A DNA stretch of 64,000 nt, from contig NC_134106.1 in NCBI RefSeq assembly GCF_040939455.1, positions 42,554,001-42,618,000 on the forward strand. Reading direction: 5' to 3'. A program made the position numbers and the translations under genes. The stretch is from Microcebus murinus (Eukaryota > Chordata > Mammalia > Primates > Cheirogaleidae). How positions within the stretch are numbered: the first letter of the stretch is position 1; each line of letters begins with the position of its first letter. This document shows positions 50,444 through 62,790 of this stretch, piece after piece. Below the pieces are notes generated by a model. The model was not told the origin of the DNA, ran no database searches, and worked only from the letters and a program-made list of their open reading frames with translations.

Positions 50444-50483
50444 TATGTGTGTGTGCGCACGCGCACACACACACACATATATA
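50444..50483. repeat. 40-base alternating purine-pyrimidine tract (TG-GC-CA-TA)
   Basis: Strict alternation runs for 40 bases, with a GC-rich centre 'gcgcacgcgc'. Arms tgtgtgtgtgcgc (50446-50458) and gcgcacacacaca (50461-50473) are perfect complements around a 2-base centre. This arrangement can adopt Z-DNA or a cruciform. Confidence 0.95.
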
Positions 50484-51258
50484 ATTTTGTTAGGTGCACA
50501 TAAAAAAATAAACACTGATTACAGTTCAGGGGACATCCATTTTAAAGAATATAGAATTATCCAAGGACTCATTTCTACTACAATGCTTGCCCAGAAAAGC
50601 TCTCCTAGCACACACAAATATATTTGCTAAATAGTGAGTAATCATCTTAAATTGATTATTTTGTTCCTCTGGGTAATCTCATAGCTCTCCTTTGCTCAAC
50701 CATCTTCCAGACATGGCTAGATGAAACATTGTCTCTGGAGATAGATGTGGGGATTCATTAGAGGAGAGAGAATGGAAGGCATTAGCTCTTCATGTAGCCC
50801 AGTCTTATGGGATTGTGGTCAAAGTTCAAGTTATTATCAGTTTGGTTTACTGGTCATAGGAGAGTGATAAGAAGAGTGCTTCAGAGAGGCATATATTCCA
50901 GAACACAGTTTTCCACCTGGATTATTCTTTTATTGAGTCCATAAAAGGATCCTGCCTTTATGAGTCCATGTGTGTACGAATCTCATCTCACAGATTCTGA
51001 AGAGCCTGAATGTCAGTATTGATTCATTTTCAAACTACCATCTTAATGGTCAGACTGTTTGTGTGAATGGAAAGGATCACAAAGAAACAATGACTCATGA
51101 GGGGCTAGTACATATGAACGAGCTTATGGTGCACTTTTAGTTTGGTGAATAAAAATTAGAGAATCTAGTTAGCAATAAGTTGAATAAAGAGATGTTTAAA
51201 AATCAAGGTCATATTATTTTAACTTGTATTAATTACATTGTATTAATTTAAAAATAAA
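50484..51258. other. Unassigned DNA
   Basis: No gene or repeat could be named between the alternating tract and the MER2-like transposon. Confidence 0.4.
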
Positions 51259-51577
51259 ATTGTCCTTCTGTATCTATGGGTTCCGTATCCATGGATTCAG
51301 GAAACTGGGAATGGAAATATTAAAAAAAAAATAAAAAATAACAATACAGCAATAAAATAATGCAAATTAAAAAATACAGTGTAACAATTATTTACATAGG
51401 ATTTACAATGTAGAAGGTATTATGAGTAATCTAGAGATCATTTAAAGCTTATGGAAAGATGTGCATAGGTTATATGCAAGCACTATGCCATGTTATAAGG
51501 GATTTGAGTACTCACAGATTTTGGTATCTGTTGGGATCCTGGAACCAATCCCATGATACTGAGGGAAGGATAACTGT
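51259..51577. mobile_element. MER2-like non-autonomous DNA transposon (Tigger group)
   Basis: The ends are inverted: left 'tgtccttctgtatc', right 'gatactgagggaaggataactg'. Inside, 'atgggttccgtatccatgga', 'attatgagtaatctagagat', 'tgcataggttatatgcaagc' and 'gggatcctggaaccaatccc' follow MER2 order. A TA follows the right end, in keeping with Tc1/mariner TA target sites. No transposase is encoded, as normal for MER2. Orientation is left open. Confidence 0.85.
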
Positions 51578-53261
51578 ACATGGATGGCTTCAGTCAAATT
51601 ATTTTATCTCTTTTGGTTTTAATGTTTTCATTCCTAAAATGACATTATAGGGCTAATTTATCCCTTGACTCAGTTCCAAATGGAAATTATTCTATTATAT
51701 AATTACTGAAAATTTTTTATTTTACCTACCAAGCATCTCAGTTGATCAGATAGATAAATATGATGTACATATCAAACAACTCTGTTTATGAATTATAGAA
51801 CATATTGTAAAATGTAAAATGTACTAGACAACTGAGATTCTTATAATGACCTGTAAAAGAATCCTCCTCTTTTTAATGCTATTTACAAGTTCTTATTAAA
51901 TGACATATGGAGCTGTTGACTCATAAGTGTACAATTTATGCAGGCTACTCTATTTGTACAGCTCTAGTGTAACATTTAAAATACCCACTTGGAGCCATTG
52001 TGCATGTACTAGACTCCACTTCAAAATATGACCTCCAGGTCATTTGCTTACAGCTTCTTTTCTGAGTCATGATGCCATGTCATTATATAGGACAAAAAAA
52101 AAAGACTTTATACATAAACACAGAAGAAATTAAATATCATACAGTTATTTTTGACAAACCACAGAATATATGCATAACCTCTAAAATGCAAAGCAATTCA
52201 ATAATAAAAACATTCTGAGGATGTAACATAAACTATTATGTTTTCATGTACCTAAATGAATATACTTTATTCCTTTAGTCTCTTTCATTTAGTGCCTTTT
52301 CTATTTTCATTAGTGAAGTCACCCAAAGTTTGGGAGGGAGGTGGTTAAACTCAGTAGTTGGCCCATTCCCTATTCTTCTTCTGTACAATCACTACCCTCT
52401 GTGAGAACTTTCTTATGTATTTTTCTGATTTTAGGAAACCCATTAGGCAATATTGGCTAGTGTGCAGGATCACAGTGCACCAATAGATTCTGTATATAGC
52501 ATGATGCTTTCTCCAGAATCCTTTTCCAAAGAGGTAAGAGCAGTGATCCCTCTTAGGGTCTTTCACACTGCTTCCTCTTTCCTCATACAAAACATTTAGA
52601 ACTGTAAGTTTTCCACAGGACTTTGTACTTGAGGCTGGCTGTTCCTAAGTGTTGTGTTTTGAATTTGACTTTAGGGGTGGTTGGAGCCACTGCTTACCCA
52701 GTGACACCTGTTTAACCAGAGAGAAGTGAATTTAGATTTCTGGTACTAGCTCAGACCATAATAAATAGGACTTTGATATGTGTGTCTAGCATTGCTTAGC
52801 TATTATTCTCTGTGGATAATCCCCCCCCCTTCAGTATGGTGGTGCCAGAAATGCAGAGGCCAAATTAGAAAAAATAAATTATGAAAAGTAATGTATCTTG
52901 CATGACACATGCAAAGGAGGAAATAAATGTCTCAGGAACGATACAGACATTGGAGGGATCAGCACCACAAATTATCAAAAGACATTAGAAATTCATGGGA
53001 TGGCAAGTGACCTTCTCCAGTAGAGGCAATACACATACTATATGTGGACTGCCTCCAAAATACGTGGAAAATAGAGTAGTATAATTCATTTTTTAACTGA
53101 TTTTATATTCACATATCATGAGTCAGATGGAACAGATTAACTAGCAACTTGGTAAAGCTCAAGCCAAAATTTTTTTGTCCTTTTTATTCTTTTCTGCTCT
53201 TATTTCATAAACACACCTTGCCTCCATCTTTACCTCATTGCTTTCAATAGATTTTTGTTAC
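51578..53261. other. Unassigned DNA
   Basis: No gene or clear repeat. A 79-codon minus-strand frame (52351-52590) has no recognisable domain. A short C-run lies at 52821-52829. Confidence 0.4.
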
Positions 53262-53400
53262 TCAAAGTGTGTTGCATAAGGCAGCAGCGCTGACCTCACT
53301 TGGGAGCTTGTGAGAAATGTTGAATACAGGCCCCACCCAAAAGCTACTGGGTCAGTCTGCTTTTTAACATCATCCTAGATAAGAATTATTTCAATAGATA
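53262..53400. mobile_element. MER5-like hAT-Charlie DNA transposon fragment
   Basis: 'ttactcaaagtgtgttgcat', 'cacttgggagcttgtgagaa', 'tacaggccccacccaaaagc' and 'ttttaacatcatcct' follow MER5A/MER5B order. The left end is close to the terminal inverted repeat. The right terminal end is not recognisable. Confidence 0.8.
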
Positions 53401-54917
53401 ATGCAATGCTGCTATGATCTTTGCCTGGCAATAGTAATAGCAGATCTTTATTCTGATATTCATTGGATGCTAATATATTCTTTTATTGCTTAAAATAATG
53501 AATGACAACTTTGGAGATGCTGAAGGAGTTATTTCTGCTCTAATAGAAGATTGTCCAAGTTCTAACTCTTTAAGAAAAAAAGAATACATCATTACCTGAA
53601 TGATGGAACTCAGCAGCTTAAGAAAATTTGAAGAAATAGTTAATTTTTAAAAATTCTCTAGATAAGAAAGGGAGATTTTTTGTTTTACTTTAATTTCAAT
53701 GTTGGAACTTGATAATGGAATATGTTTTGCATTGCTCTCAAACAGTATGCTTTATTTTACTGGCATTATATTTGTTTTGCCAGAAATGAAATGTCTTAGC
53801 CTCTGTCTTACCTTTTCTAGTATCTAGTTTGAGCAATTTAAGTCATTAATATGAAAATGATTCAAGATATAATATTAACAGGAAATGAATGTTTAACCTA
53901 GTAGATAATGAGATCTTCATACCTATCTGGTTCCTCTTTTAACATTCTGCCCTTTGATGTTTCTATCTATGAGCAAGAAAAATTCTATGAAAGGCTGACT
54001 TTCCATTTCATAAAACATGGATGGATATAGGAATTAATGGTAAATAATGAGGGATGATTCCAGAGAAGCTCTCCCTCAAGGAAAACAGCCACATTCCTGA
54101 TTAAAAATAGGCTTAGTTCTTTAGCCTGTGATTCATCAGAGAGAACTAAAAGCATGGAGAAATCGGTTAGGGAGAAGATTTTAAAAAAATCCCCTTACTT
54201 TCACCACTCTCTCTCTTCTTAATTGGCCTCCGTTTGCAGCAAGAGCTTGACAATAAACTGACTAGATTCTAGGTGTCTTACTGGACCATGCTTATCAGTG
54301 GGCTAAGTAGTAGACACAGCCTGGTGATCATGTAGGAAAAGTGATGTGAACTTCCCCTAATGAGAACTACAATAATATAGTGATTTCATGTAAAAAACAA
54401 ACAAACAAACAAAAAGATCTAAACATCATAGTAAGAATTTGGCTTTCATTTGTTAATGGGGTTTTGAATAATTCTATGTGGGAAAGTTTTCTAATCTATT
54501 TTAGTTGTTGAAGGTAAAATGATTTTGGATTTGGCATCTCTGGAAAACAGGCAAATTATTTCAGAATTTATTATAATATACCAAGCATGAGAAGATATGT
54601 TCAAATTAAGAAAGATGAAAGGAGGAAGTAAAAAGTAGAATAAACAAGTCATAGATGCTGTTTCCATCAGAGGAAAGGAAGGATTCTGAATTTACTTTGG
54701 AGCATTTTGCTAATGATGAGGCACTGATGGTGCTGCTAAAAGAAATGGGTGAGGGCAGTGAAGAAGTTCAATCCTCCTCAGGGCTGTAGATTTGTCAATG
54801 GTTAAGGAGGTTTATAAATGCTCAGTAGTTATGGGGTTAACATATAGAGATAAATATTAGGGAATCTAACTCAATAGAAGTAATTATTTTCAGGAGATTG
54901 GGGAAATAATTTAGTTT
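53401..54917. other. Unassigned DNA
   Basis: Contains a short (CAAA)n run at 54396-54413. No gene or other repeat could be named. Confidence 0.4.
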
Positions 54918-55072
54918 AAAGAAACAACAGAAGAGGAGGGGAGGGGAAAAAGGGGTAGGGACAGAAGAAAAGAGAGAGAACAAAAAGGAAGGAAAGGGAA
55001 GAAAGGAGGTGGGGAGAGAAGAGAAAGAAATGGGGTAGAAAAGAAGAAAAGGGGAGGAAGTATGAGAAAACC
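54918..55072. repeat. Purine-rich (GA/GGA) tract
   Basis: About 155 bases that are almost entirely A and G, with scattered T and C interruptions. Frames on the opposite strand (123 and 73 codons) translate to S/F/P-rich low complexity and are artefacts. Confidence 0.9.
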
Positions 55073-55254
55073 TGTGTAGAAGTGACAAGAAGAGAGATAC
55101 AATCTGAATTTTAGGATTGTATCTGCATGCAAGTTTGGGAGATATGAAAAGGAGAAAGGAAATAAAGTAGTATCTTTTAGATCTTTTTGATAATCTGCAT
55201 AGTATCAAGGGAAAGTGTCACAGAAAACATGAGAAGAGAAAAATTTTAGAAAAA

Positions 55255-55400
55255 TAAAGCAATTAAAAATGTGATAGTGTCAAGTTCTGCAAACAGATTA
55301 AGGAAGATAAGGACAGACCCCAGGATTTGGGAATTTAGCAATTCGATTAGTACTGATTTGAAGGTGAGTGAAGATGCAGCAGATTGATAAGAGAAGAAGA
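55255..55400 (-). mobile_element. L2 ORF2-region fragment, antisense
   Basis: 'gatagtgtcaagttctgcaa', 'ggaagataaggacagacccc' and 'ggaatttagcaattcgatta' follow antisense L2 sequence around the reverse transcriptase domain. High divergence, and no usable frame. Confidence 0.5.
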
Positions 55401-56934
55401 CATTATGGAACATGAGGAGATAATCAGTAGTGATTATCCAGAGTTAAGGAAGACTGAATTTAAGCTGAAAAAAATAGGATGATAAAAAGGAAAAAAGCAC
55501 TTAGAACATGACACATGAGAAACAGTGTAGTAGGTAGGTACTGTGGAAGGACAAGAACCTATAAGACAAAACCCTTGTCATCAAAAATCTTCTGTTCTAA
55601 TAGGGTGATAACACAAGTTTCTACATTGCAGAATAAGCATGTGATAAGTATCAAGACATTCAATACTACTTGGAAGCCCTCTTCGCCTTCAAATGCCCAT
55701 TATGTAAATATAGCTCTCCAGGTTTATTGTGTGCATTATTGCAATAGATTTTTAACTTCCTTCACTCGCATGCCTTCTAGTCCATTCTCTAATAGTGACT
55801 CACAATTATGAAGCATTTTGTATAACTATGTGGATCTTTGTGCTTGTCAAATTAGTGGCTGGAGGCTAAGGGTGCCAGATGCTACAATGCATGGAACAGT
55901 CCCCCTATACAATTAAGACTTGCTCTGTATACATCAAGATTCACAAATGTTCTTGCAGGCTAACCTCATAACAGATATAGACTGGTATAACTATAGAGTA
56001 CAATAATCTGGAAAAGCTCTTGCCATAAGTAATGCATAAATCTCAGTAGTTTAAAAAATGTTGTTCCAGAAAGAGAATCTTGTATAGAGTAAGAGATGTA
56101 TTAAAATTTATTGGACTATATCATCATTCTATCTTTTTAGTATATCATGGTATACTCAGCCACATCTTTAATTAGAAACAATGTCAGTACAGAAGTGCAA
56201 TTAGTATAATCTCAGCGAAACCAATTGCAAATACACAACAGTGGAGGTTTTGAAACTCCTTTTGACAGATTTTTTTAAAGTGTTATAAATTAGTAGAGAT
56301 ACATGAAAAATAAGGCATTCTATGAATTTCATTTATAAAGGTTGTTCTAAAAATAATGAATATTGATGCCTTCCTATTTGTTTTTAGAAATTTGTAATGA
56401 AATGATGAGCAATATAATTTGTAAAAACTGAACATGGAAGATTTTGATTTAATATAGCTTCATTTGTTATCTTTGCACGATGCTACCTCCTAAAGTCTAT
56501 CATATGCCTTTTTCATGATTCCTCGTATTACTGTTTTTCTTCCTGTTTCATCTTCTATTCTTTACTGCTTATAGAAGGATATAGTCTCCAATGTCTTTTT
56601 AAGTATTAGAGACTTAACATGCCTTGACATGAGGTGGGCTTTTAAGACAGGAGATGATGCATCATCACCACCCCAACCTATGTTGCGAACATAGATAATG
56701 ATTTTAACACAATGCTTATTTATAGAAGAATTCTGACTCATTTGGTAGAATATCATTTTAATTTGTTTTCTTCACTCTGAATGTGATTTTTTAATAAGAT
56801 ATCCCTACTTCAATTATGTCTCTAGGACATAATTAACATAAAGGACATAGAGATAAACTCTAGGTCTTTCTCTGTCTCCTTTATTATTGGTTTGGCTTTT
56901 ATGTCACTTTCTGATATACTTCTGTTCTTTCATT
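55401..56934. other. Unassigned DNA
   Basis: A 98-codon plus-strand frame at 55515-55811 has no recognisable domain. No repeat could be named confidently. Confidence 0.4.
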
Positions 56935-57299
56935 TTCATATTTATTGAGTGCACAATATGTGCCAGAAATATTTGAGATACTAAGTATATAACACTGAAA
57001 CAAAAAAGGCAAATCTCTCCCCACATGGAATTTACATGCTATCAGGAGATAGAGAGAATGGACAAATAAATGGGGTAAAAATTAAGTGATGACCATTTCT
57101 GCAGAGAAAAATAAAGCAAGGTAAGAGGAATTGGGAGTGGCCCAGTAAGAGAAATTTTCATATTTTACATAGGATGGTTAGGGAAGCTCTTGCTGATATT
57201 TGATCTTAATTAGGAGGGAATGGGGGAGAGAATAACTTGGTGTCATCAGGCCCAGGCAATAAACATTTCAAAGCCCTGAGGCAGAAATTTGCCTGCCAT
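56935..57299 (-). mobile_element. L2 3' region, antisense, left part
   Basis: 'catatttattgagtgcacaa', 'tatgtgccagaaatat', 'catggaatttacatgctatc', 'gagaaaaataaagcaaggta' and 'caaagccctgaggcag' follow the order of an antisense L2 3' UTR. The lemur-type L1 end at 57300-57590 breaks it, and it appears to resume after about 57595. Confidence 0.7.
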
Positions 57300-57590
57300 C
57301 CATTCTACTAAGTGAAGTATTGTAAGAATAGAAAAACAAGCACCATATGTACTCACCATAGAAGTGGTAGTTATTGGTCAACACTTATGTGCACATATAG
57401 TAGTAACATTCATAGAGCGTCGGACAGGTGGGAGCAGGGAGGAGGGGATAGGTATATTCACACCAAATGGGTGCCATGCACACCATCCTGGTGATGAGCC
57501 CCAGGCAGGGCAAAGACAATATATAGTAACAAAAACATTTGTACCCCTGTAGTATTCTGAAATTTAAAAAATGTATATTTTTTAAAAAAC
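57300..57590 (+). mobile_element. Short 5'-truncated L1 3' UTR insertion, sense
   Basis: This is the plus-strand equivalent of the antisense 3' UTR near 4.4-4.7 kb. It shares 'agtgaagtattgtaagaata', 'aaaaacaagcaccatatgta', the 'ggacaggtgggagcagggag' block and 'aacatttgtacccctgtagt'. It ends in an AT-rich tail. At about 290 bp it is almost entirely non-coding 3' UTR, and frames across it (57312-57552) are not genes. Confidence 0.88.
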
Positions 57591-57594
57591 AACA

Positions 57595-57840
57595 TGGAGA
57601 GACAACTATTGGACCAAAGTATGTTAAGTGGGAAAAGCATTTGAAAAATTAGCAGAGACAGTGGATGAAGGCTTTGAAAACATTGTAAGAACTTCAACTT
57701 AATGTTTAGCATAAGACAGGAAGGCAGGGACAGATATTTAGCAGAATGGCATAATTTGACTTACATTTGTAATGGTTTCTGCTTTGAAAATTGTCTTGAG
57801 GATAGGGTATATGTAGAGGAACCAGTAATATGGCTATACC
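57595..57840 (-). mobile_element. L2 region, antisense, right part
   Basis: 'tagcagaatggcataatttg', 'acttacatttgtaatggttt' and 'ctgctttgaaaattgtcttg' correspond to antisense L2 near the end of ORF2. It continues the copy left of the inserted L1. Confidence 0.55.
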
Positions 57841-57863
57841 AACATATATTGTAATAAAAATAA

Positions 57864-58230
57864 TACAGGTTGAGTATCCCTTATCTGAAATAAATGCTTG
57901 GGACCAGAAGTTTCTGGACTTTGGATATTTTGCATTTTGAAATATTTGCATTTTCCACAATGAGAAATCTTAAGGATGGGACTCAACTCTAAACATGAAA
58001 TTCATTTTTGTTTCATATGTACTTTATACACAATAGCCTGAAAATAACTTTATACATTATTTTAAATAATTTTGTGCATAAAACAAAGTTTTGACTGTTT
58101 TGATTGTGACCCAATGCATAAGGTCACATGTGAAATTTTCCGCTTATTGCATCATGCAGGTGCTCAAAAATTTTTCGATTTTAGAGCATTTCAGTGTTTA
58201 CATTTTCTGCTTAGGGATTCTCAATCTGTA
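57864..58230. mobile_element. Tigger-type DNA transposon with TA duplication and terminal inverted repeats
   Basis: The body spans 57866-58228. The left end is caggttgagtatccctta; the reverse complement of the right end is cagattgagaatccctaa, with three mismatches. TA dinucleotides flank both ends (57864-57865, 58229-58230), the target duplication of Tc1/mariner-type elements. Internal sequence ('ttgggaccagaagtttctgg', 'aggtgctcaaaaatttttcg') fits a Tigger-derived non-autonomous family. No transposase is encoded. Confidence 0.9.
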
Positions 58231-58364
58231 ATATAAAATTAGACATGTTCTACACCTACTTTAAGATCCAGCTCTATAAGCGTCTCCTAACTGACTTCTG
58301 TGTTTTAAATTTTAGCAGTAATTATATAAACAGTACTACCTTGCTACCTTTGCTTATAGCAACT

Positions 58365-58485
58365 ATTCTTTCAATAAATACTTATTGGGTTCTTAAAATG
58401 TGCCAGAGATTGTGCTGGGCACTGGAGTTAAAATGGCAAGTAAATCATGTATCCTCCCTATGTCCATGGACCTTGTAGTCTAACA
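58365..58485 (-). mobile_element. L2 3' end fragment, antisense
   Basis: 'caataaatacttattgggtt', 'aaaatgtgccagagattgtg', 'ctgggcactggagttaaaat' and 'catggaccttgtagtctaac' match antisense L2 terminal sequence. It is a separate copy from the one at 56935. Confidence 0.7.
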
Positions 58486-58849
58486 CATAAATTTCTTTAG
58501 AGCTTGTATTCATTGTTTCTCACATTTTTCATATTCTTTTCCTCCTCCCCTAGATTATATAACTCTTTGAAAATGGATTATGCATCTAATTACATGCGTG
58601 TAGATGCATTCATTTATTCTTCCATTTATATAATAATTGAGATTCTATGCACCATGTCCTGAGCAATTTACATCACTCAGATAAGTTGGACGTTGTTGGC
58701 ACTAAGCGAATTTTCAATGAAGTCTTACGGAGTTGAATTGATTTGAATGTTGGGAATAATAAAAAGCAAGGGAGATGGCTAAAGGGTTAAGAGTCTGTAT
58801 CATCAGATGTGGGCAGGAGCATGCTAATTATGCTCCCAGTGTTGGAGTT
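58486..58849. other. Unassigned DNA
   Basis: Short stretch between an L2 and a MIR fragment with nothing recognisable. Confidence 0.4.
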
Positions 58850-59045
58850 GCTGACCCTCATGGCTTTTGCTGATCATGTGCAAGTCTTTCCTACTCTCAG
58901 TTTACTTTAGTGACCTCCACTGTCAAGGCAGGACAGTAATACTTTCTGACCTTTCAGGGATGGAAGAGCCAAAAAACAAACCATGCAAATGATTGCATAC
59001 AAATGATCAGTCTGAGATTGGCTCAATATAAATGCTAACTAGCAA
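58850..59045 (+). mobile_element. Diverged MIR, sense
   Basis: 'gatcatgtgcaagtctttcc', 'tactctcagtttactttagt', 'aggacagtaatactttctga' and 'ggctcaatataaatgctaac' suggest the MIR core and tail in order. The 5' head is absent. Confidence 0.5.
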
Positions 59046-60344
59046 AGGATGCAATTCACTTCACACTATAATTTCAATGCACAAGAAAACATCAGACCAT
59101 CGATTACCCTTCTCACGTGAAAAATAGATGAAAAGAAATTTAGCATTCAGAACTATAACAAAATGGTTGTTCAAAACTCTTGTTATAGCAGATCTTCTTT
59201 AAGAACCAAATGTTTATTGTAGAAATATGGTCCTGAAGCAAATGGGAAACGTGAATTACTGTCTTATAATTTTCTAGGAATAAAAAAGTATAGAGATGTA
59301 GATTTATTTGCTATTGGAAGCAATCTCTTCTCCTCTGACCGTTCACATGGAAGAGGAAAAAAAAATTCACTATTAAATTATGAACTTTAAGTAAAAACTT
59401 ATAGCTGCAGTTTTTACTCTTCACCCCAAATTTCCATGTTTAATATAATAAGGGAATGGTTGATTCTGTTGATTTATGTAACGAGTTCCAATTTGTTTGT
59501 ATACTCTTCTCCCATATATTGCTGTGAATGTTATGTTTGATATATATTCTCTTCTTCCTGCATTATTTTTAAGTAAAATAGACCTGACAACAGGGATCCT
59601 GAGTGGATAAGACACAGGAGGTACATGTGGGAAAATATGTTGTAATTACTATTCAACATACTTATTTTGTTTGATACCAAGCAGATTAAGAGGAAAAATC
59701 TTACATTAATTGTCATATTGATTTCCCCCACCCTGTAACTTTCCTCATATTTTCTTCTTTAAAAAAAAAAAAACTTTTATGACAGTGATATATTTGAAGT
59801 GTCAAGTTCAGTTATTCTGTAGATGGTCACCAACGATAGATTAATCCAATTGTTTCCTCATTATTGGATTCATACTAAACAATTTTAGGCCAAAATTGGT
59901 AATAGTTTTAAATGTATCACATCAGGAAGGACATAATGTCAGCTTTTTCCCCATTATCAATCCCTTGGTTGAGTTGGTGTCTGCCAGAATGCTCCACTAT
60001 AAAGTTACATTTTCTGTTTTATAATTAATAAGTGATCTGTAAAAGGTAATTTGAGACCATTTGAATATCCTTTTCCACAGTAAAATTTATCTCTGTTTAA
60101 ACATCCAAATCTCAATCTGTAATTACACTGGTTATTGGAAAATGGTGATTTTCTATTTCTTTTCTGCTTTCTATACTTATTAATTGGCATTATCTGATAA
60201 TGAAGAATACCACCCTATTTGAATATCACACAATCATTTTGACTTATTATGCAATGTGTTACAATACTTTATCATCATTAGTATTTTAATGCTTAAATTG
60301 TCACAAACTTAGCCAGCAGCAACTCCTTCAAACTTTATTATATA
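59046..60344. other. Unassigned AT-rich DNA
   Basis: No gene or named repeat. Frames of 61-66 codons on the minus strand have no recognisable domain. Confidence 0.4.
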
Positions 60345-62000
60345 TCGTTTTTAAAAATTATTGAATTATAGAATATGCACACAAAAGTGTTCTGAGTGTA
60401 AAGACATAAGCTTATAAATTTGGAAAAGGGAACACACACATATAACTAGCACCCAAATAAAAATATAAAACATGATAAGAACCACAGAAACCCTTTCATA
60501 TCCCCTTATAATCAACATTTTTTAACAAGAGTAGCCATTTTCCTCACTGTAAATAAACATCATAGTTTTGCTTTTATTTCTTTAAATTTTTAAATTAATG
60601 GAATTGTACAAAATGTATTCTTATAACTGGCTACAATTGTTTACATTATATTTGTGAGATTCATACTGTTGCATGCCATAGTTCATTTATTTTTATCGCT
60701 ATATAGTATTCTGTTTTATAAATTTAAAGAATTTATATACCCATTGTATTATTTGTAGCAAGTGAATTATTACATTTGGAGAGTTATAAATGGTGGTGTG
60801 AACATTTTATAAAATATATATTTTTTTCCACACATACATGCATTTTTGTTGGCTAAATACCTCTGGCTAGAAATGATGGAACAAAGGTTACATATTTGAT
60901 TTGCTTTAGTGGATAATGCCAAACATTTTCAGTTTTTCCAACAGATTTTGAGAGTTTTACTAATACACATTGCCACCAATAGTTGTATTTCTCTCCCAAC
61001 CCAAGACATTCTAATGGATATGTTTTGTGCTTGTAGTTTATGTTTACATTTAGGCCGTTAATGTACATTTAGGTTGCATTGTGTTTATCAATTTGAATAG
61101 ACTTGACTTTGTAACAACACTGGGTCTTCTGTTCCGTGAATAGGTATATCTCACTATTTAGGTCTTTAATTTCCCACAGCAATGATTTATACTTTTTCAT
61201 GTACAAAATATACTTTTTCATGTCCATCTTTTTATGTTTTAAACCCTATATAGTTTATATTAAGAATGTTATGATATTTGAAAAATTTTAATTTTAAAAT
61301 TATTTATTACTATATAGAAATAGAGTTGATATCTGTATATTGATCTTATATCCTACCACCTAGCTAAATTGACTTATTAATTGTAGTAGCTTTTTGTATA
61401 GGGTTTTCTATATATACTATTATAACAATTATGAATAAAAGTGGTTTTGTTTCTAATCTCAAGGTTCTTTCTTTATTTTTCTTGCCTTATTAACTAACTA
61501 TAACTAACTACAATGTGAATGAAGTGGTAAGAACAGATATCCTAGTTATCTCCCTAACCTTGAGAAAAAAAAAGTCATTCACCATTAAGTGTGATGCAAG
61601 CTGTTAAGTTTTTCCTAGATTACTTTTATCATTTTAGGAAGTGTGCTTTTATTTCTAATTTGTCTAAAGTTTTAACAGGAATCTATGTTATATTTGTCAG
61701 AGTATATTTTATGCATCTATTGATAGGATCATATAGTTTTTCTTTTTTTATTCTATTAATATTGAAAATTTATATTGATTTTTGAATGTTAAACTAACTT
61801 TTATTCTTGAGTTGAATTCTGCCTCATTATTATCTTGTTTATATATGATTGGCTTTGATATATCTTTTTGATAATGGATATTTATCTTTTCTTTATCTTT
61901 TATTATAATTTCTTTGCCTAAGTTTTGATATCAGAATAATGTTCTCAAAAAATTCTGTCTTCTCTTGTTCATAGTCTGCATTTTATCCCTTTCAAATGTA
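60345..62000 (-). mobile_element. L1M antisense, 3' UTR into ORF2
   Basis: The left part matches an antisense L1MB/L1MC-type 3' UTR ('aactagcacccaaataaaaa', 'gtgagattcatactgttgca', 'gctatatagtattctgtttt'). It runs on into antisense ORF2 with 'gcctttagtggataatgccaa'-like and 'tcattcaccattaagtgtga' blocks and 'tgcatctattgataggatca' near 61713. It is diverged but largely collinear over about 1.6 kb. Confidence 0.8.
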
Positions 62001-62330
62001 TTTTAATTCCAGATATCATATTTCTTAATTATTAAATGTTCATTTGTCTTCAGATATTAAATTTCTTTGTTGATTTATTGTCATTCTTTGTATTTGTCTA
62101 ACTCTTGTTATATTTCCTTGGATATGTTTAATGAAAATTATTTTACAAGACTGGTCAACTAACTCTGATATGTAAATTACCTATAGATAAATTGTTTTTT
62201 TCTTTTAGAATTATCAATTTGGAAATGTATTCTTATTTTTTTTTGGTGAGTCTTTCAAATTTGTATTGTATACTTAATACTTTGCATATAAATTTTAGGG
62301 ACTCGATGTTATATTCCCTGTTAGAAAGCT
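62001..62330 (-). mobile_element. Antisense L1M ORF1-region remnant
   Basis: T-rich sequence such as 'tttatccctttcaaatgtat' and 'tttccttggatatgtttaat' resembles antisense L1M around ORF1. It directly follows ORF2 sequence, so it could belong to a separate copy or to the same element with an internal deletion. Confidence 0.4.
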
Positions 62331-62554
62331 TATCATTTTTTGCACTTGGCAGATAGAATGGCATCTGAGCACATTTTAAAAAATTTTAAATTGAAGATAG
62401 TGCTAGTTGGAAGTTGATTATAGTCTTAATAGAACTATCTCTGTTTCATTTCTATCCCTTTTCTAGGGTTTTCAACAAAGAACCTAGTATTTTTTTACAT
62501 TAACAACAATTAAAGAAGTGAAATTGTGCTTGTGTAAGAAAGTGAACAATTTGT

Positions 62555-62790
62555 TTGAGTTTGTCCAAGTTGATTTTAATGTGCCTTGAGAAAACAAGGT
62601 GGATTTATCTAGAAAGTGAGAAAGATATAAATATTGGGATATGTATCAGTATGAAACATAAATAATTGGGAATATTAAAAGCCATAGAGATGGAATAGTC
62701 CTGGAGGGTAAGTTCAGAATGACTAGAGAAAAGGTAGAGATTGGAACCACGTGGAATATCAATATTTATGCCACCTCAGTGAATGTCTGT
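62555..62790 (-). mobile_element. L2 ORF2-region fragment, antisense
   Basis: 'aagtgagaaagatataaata', 'aaaagccatagagatggaat' and 'gtagagattggaaccacgtg' follow antisense L2 ORF2 in a diverged form. No frame survives. Confidence 0.5.

Noticed and set aside
52935..52960. 'ggaacgatacagacattgga', which resembles part of U6 snRNA
   Set aside because: Only about a dozen bases match. No U6 5' end, internal loop or T-rich terminator is nearby.
54837..55208. 123-codon S/F/P-rich frame
   Set aside because: It is the complement of the purine-rich tract, so its low complexity explains the lack of stops.
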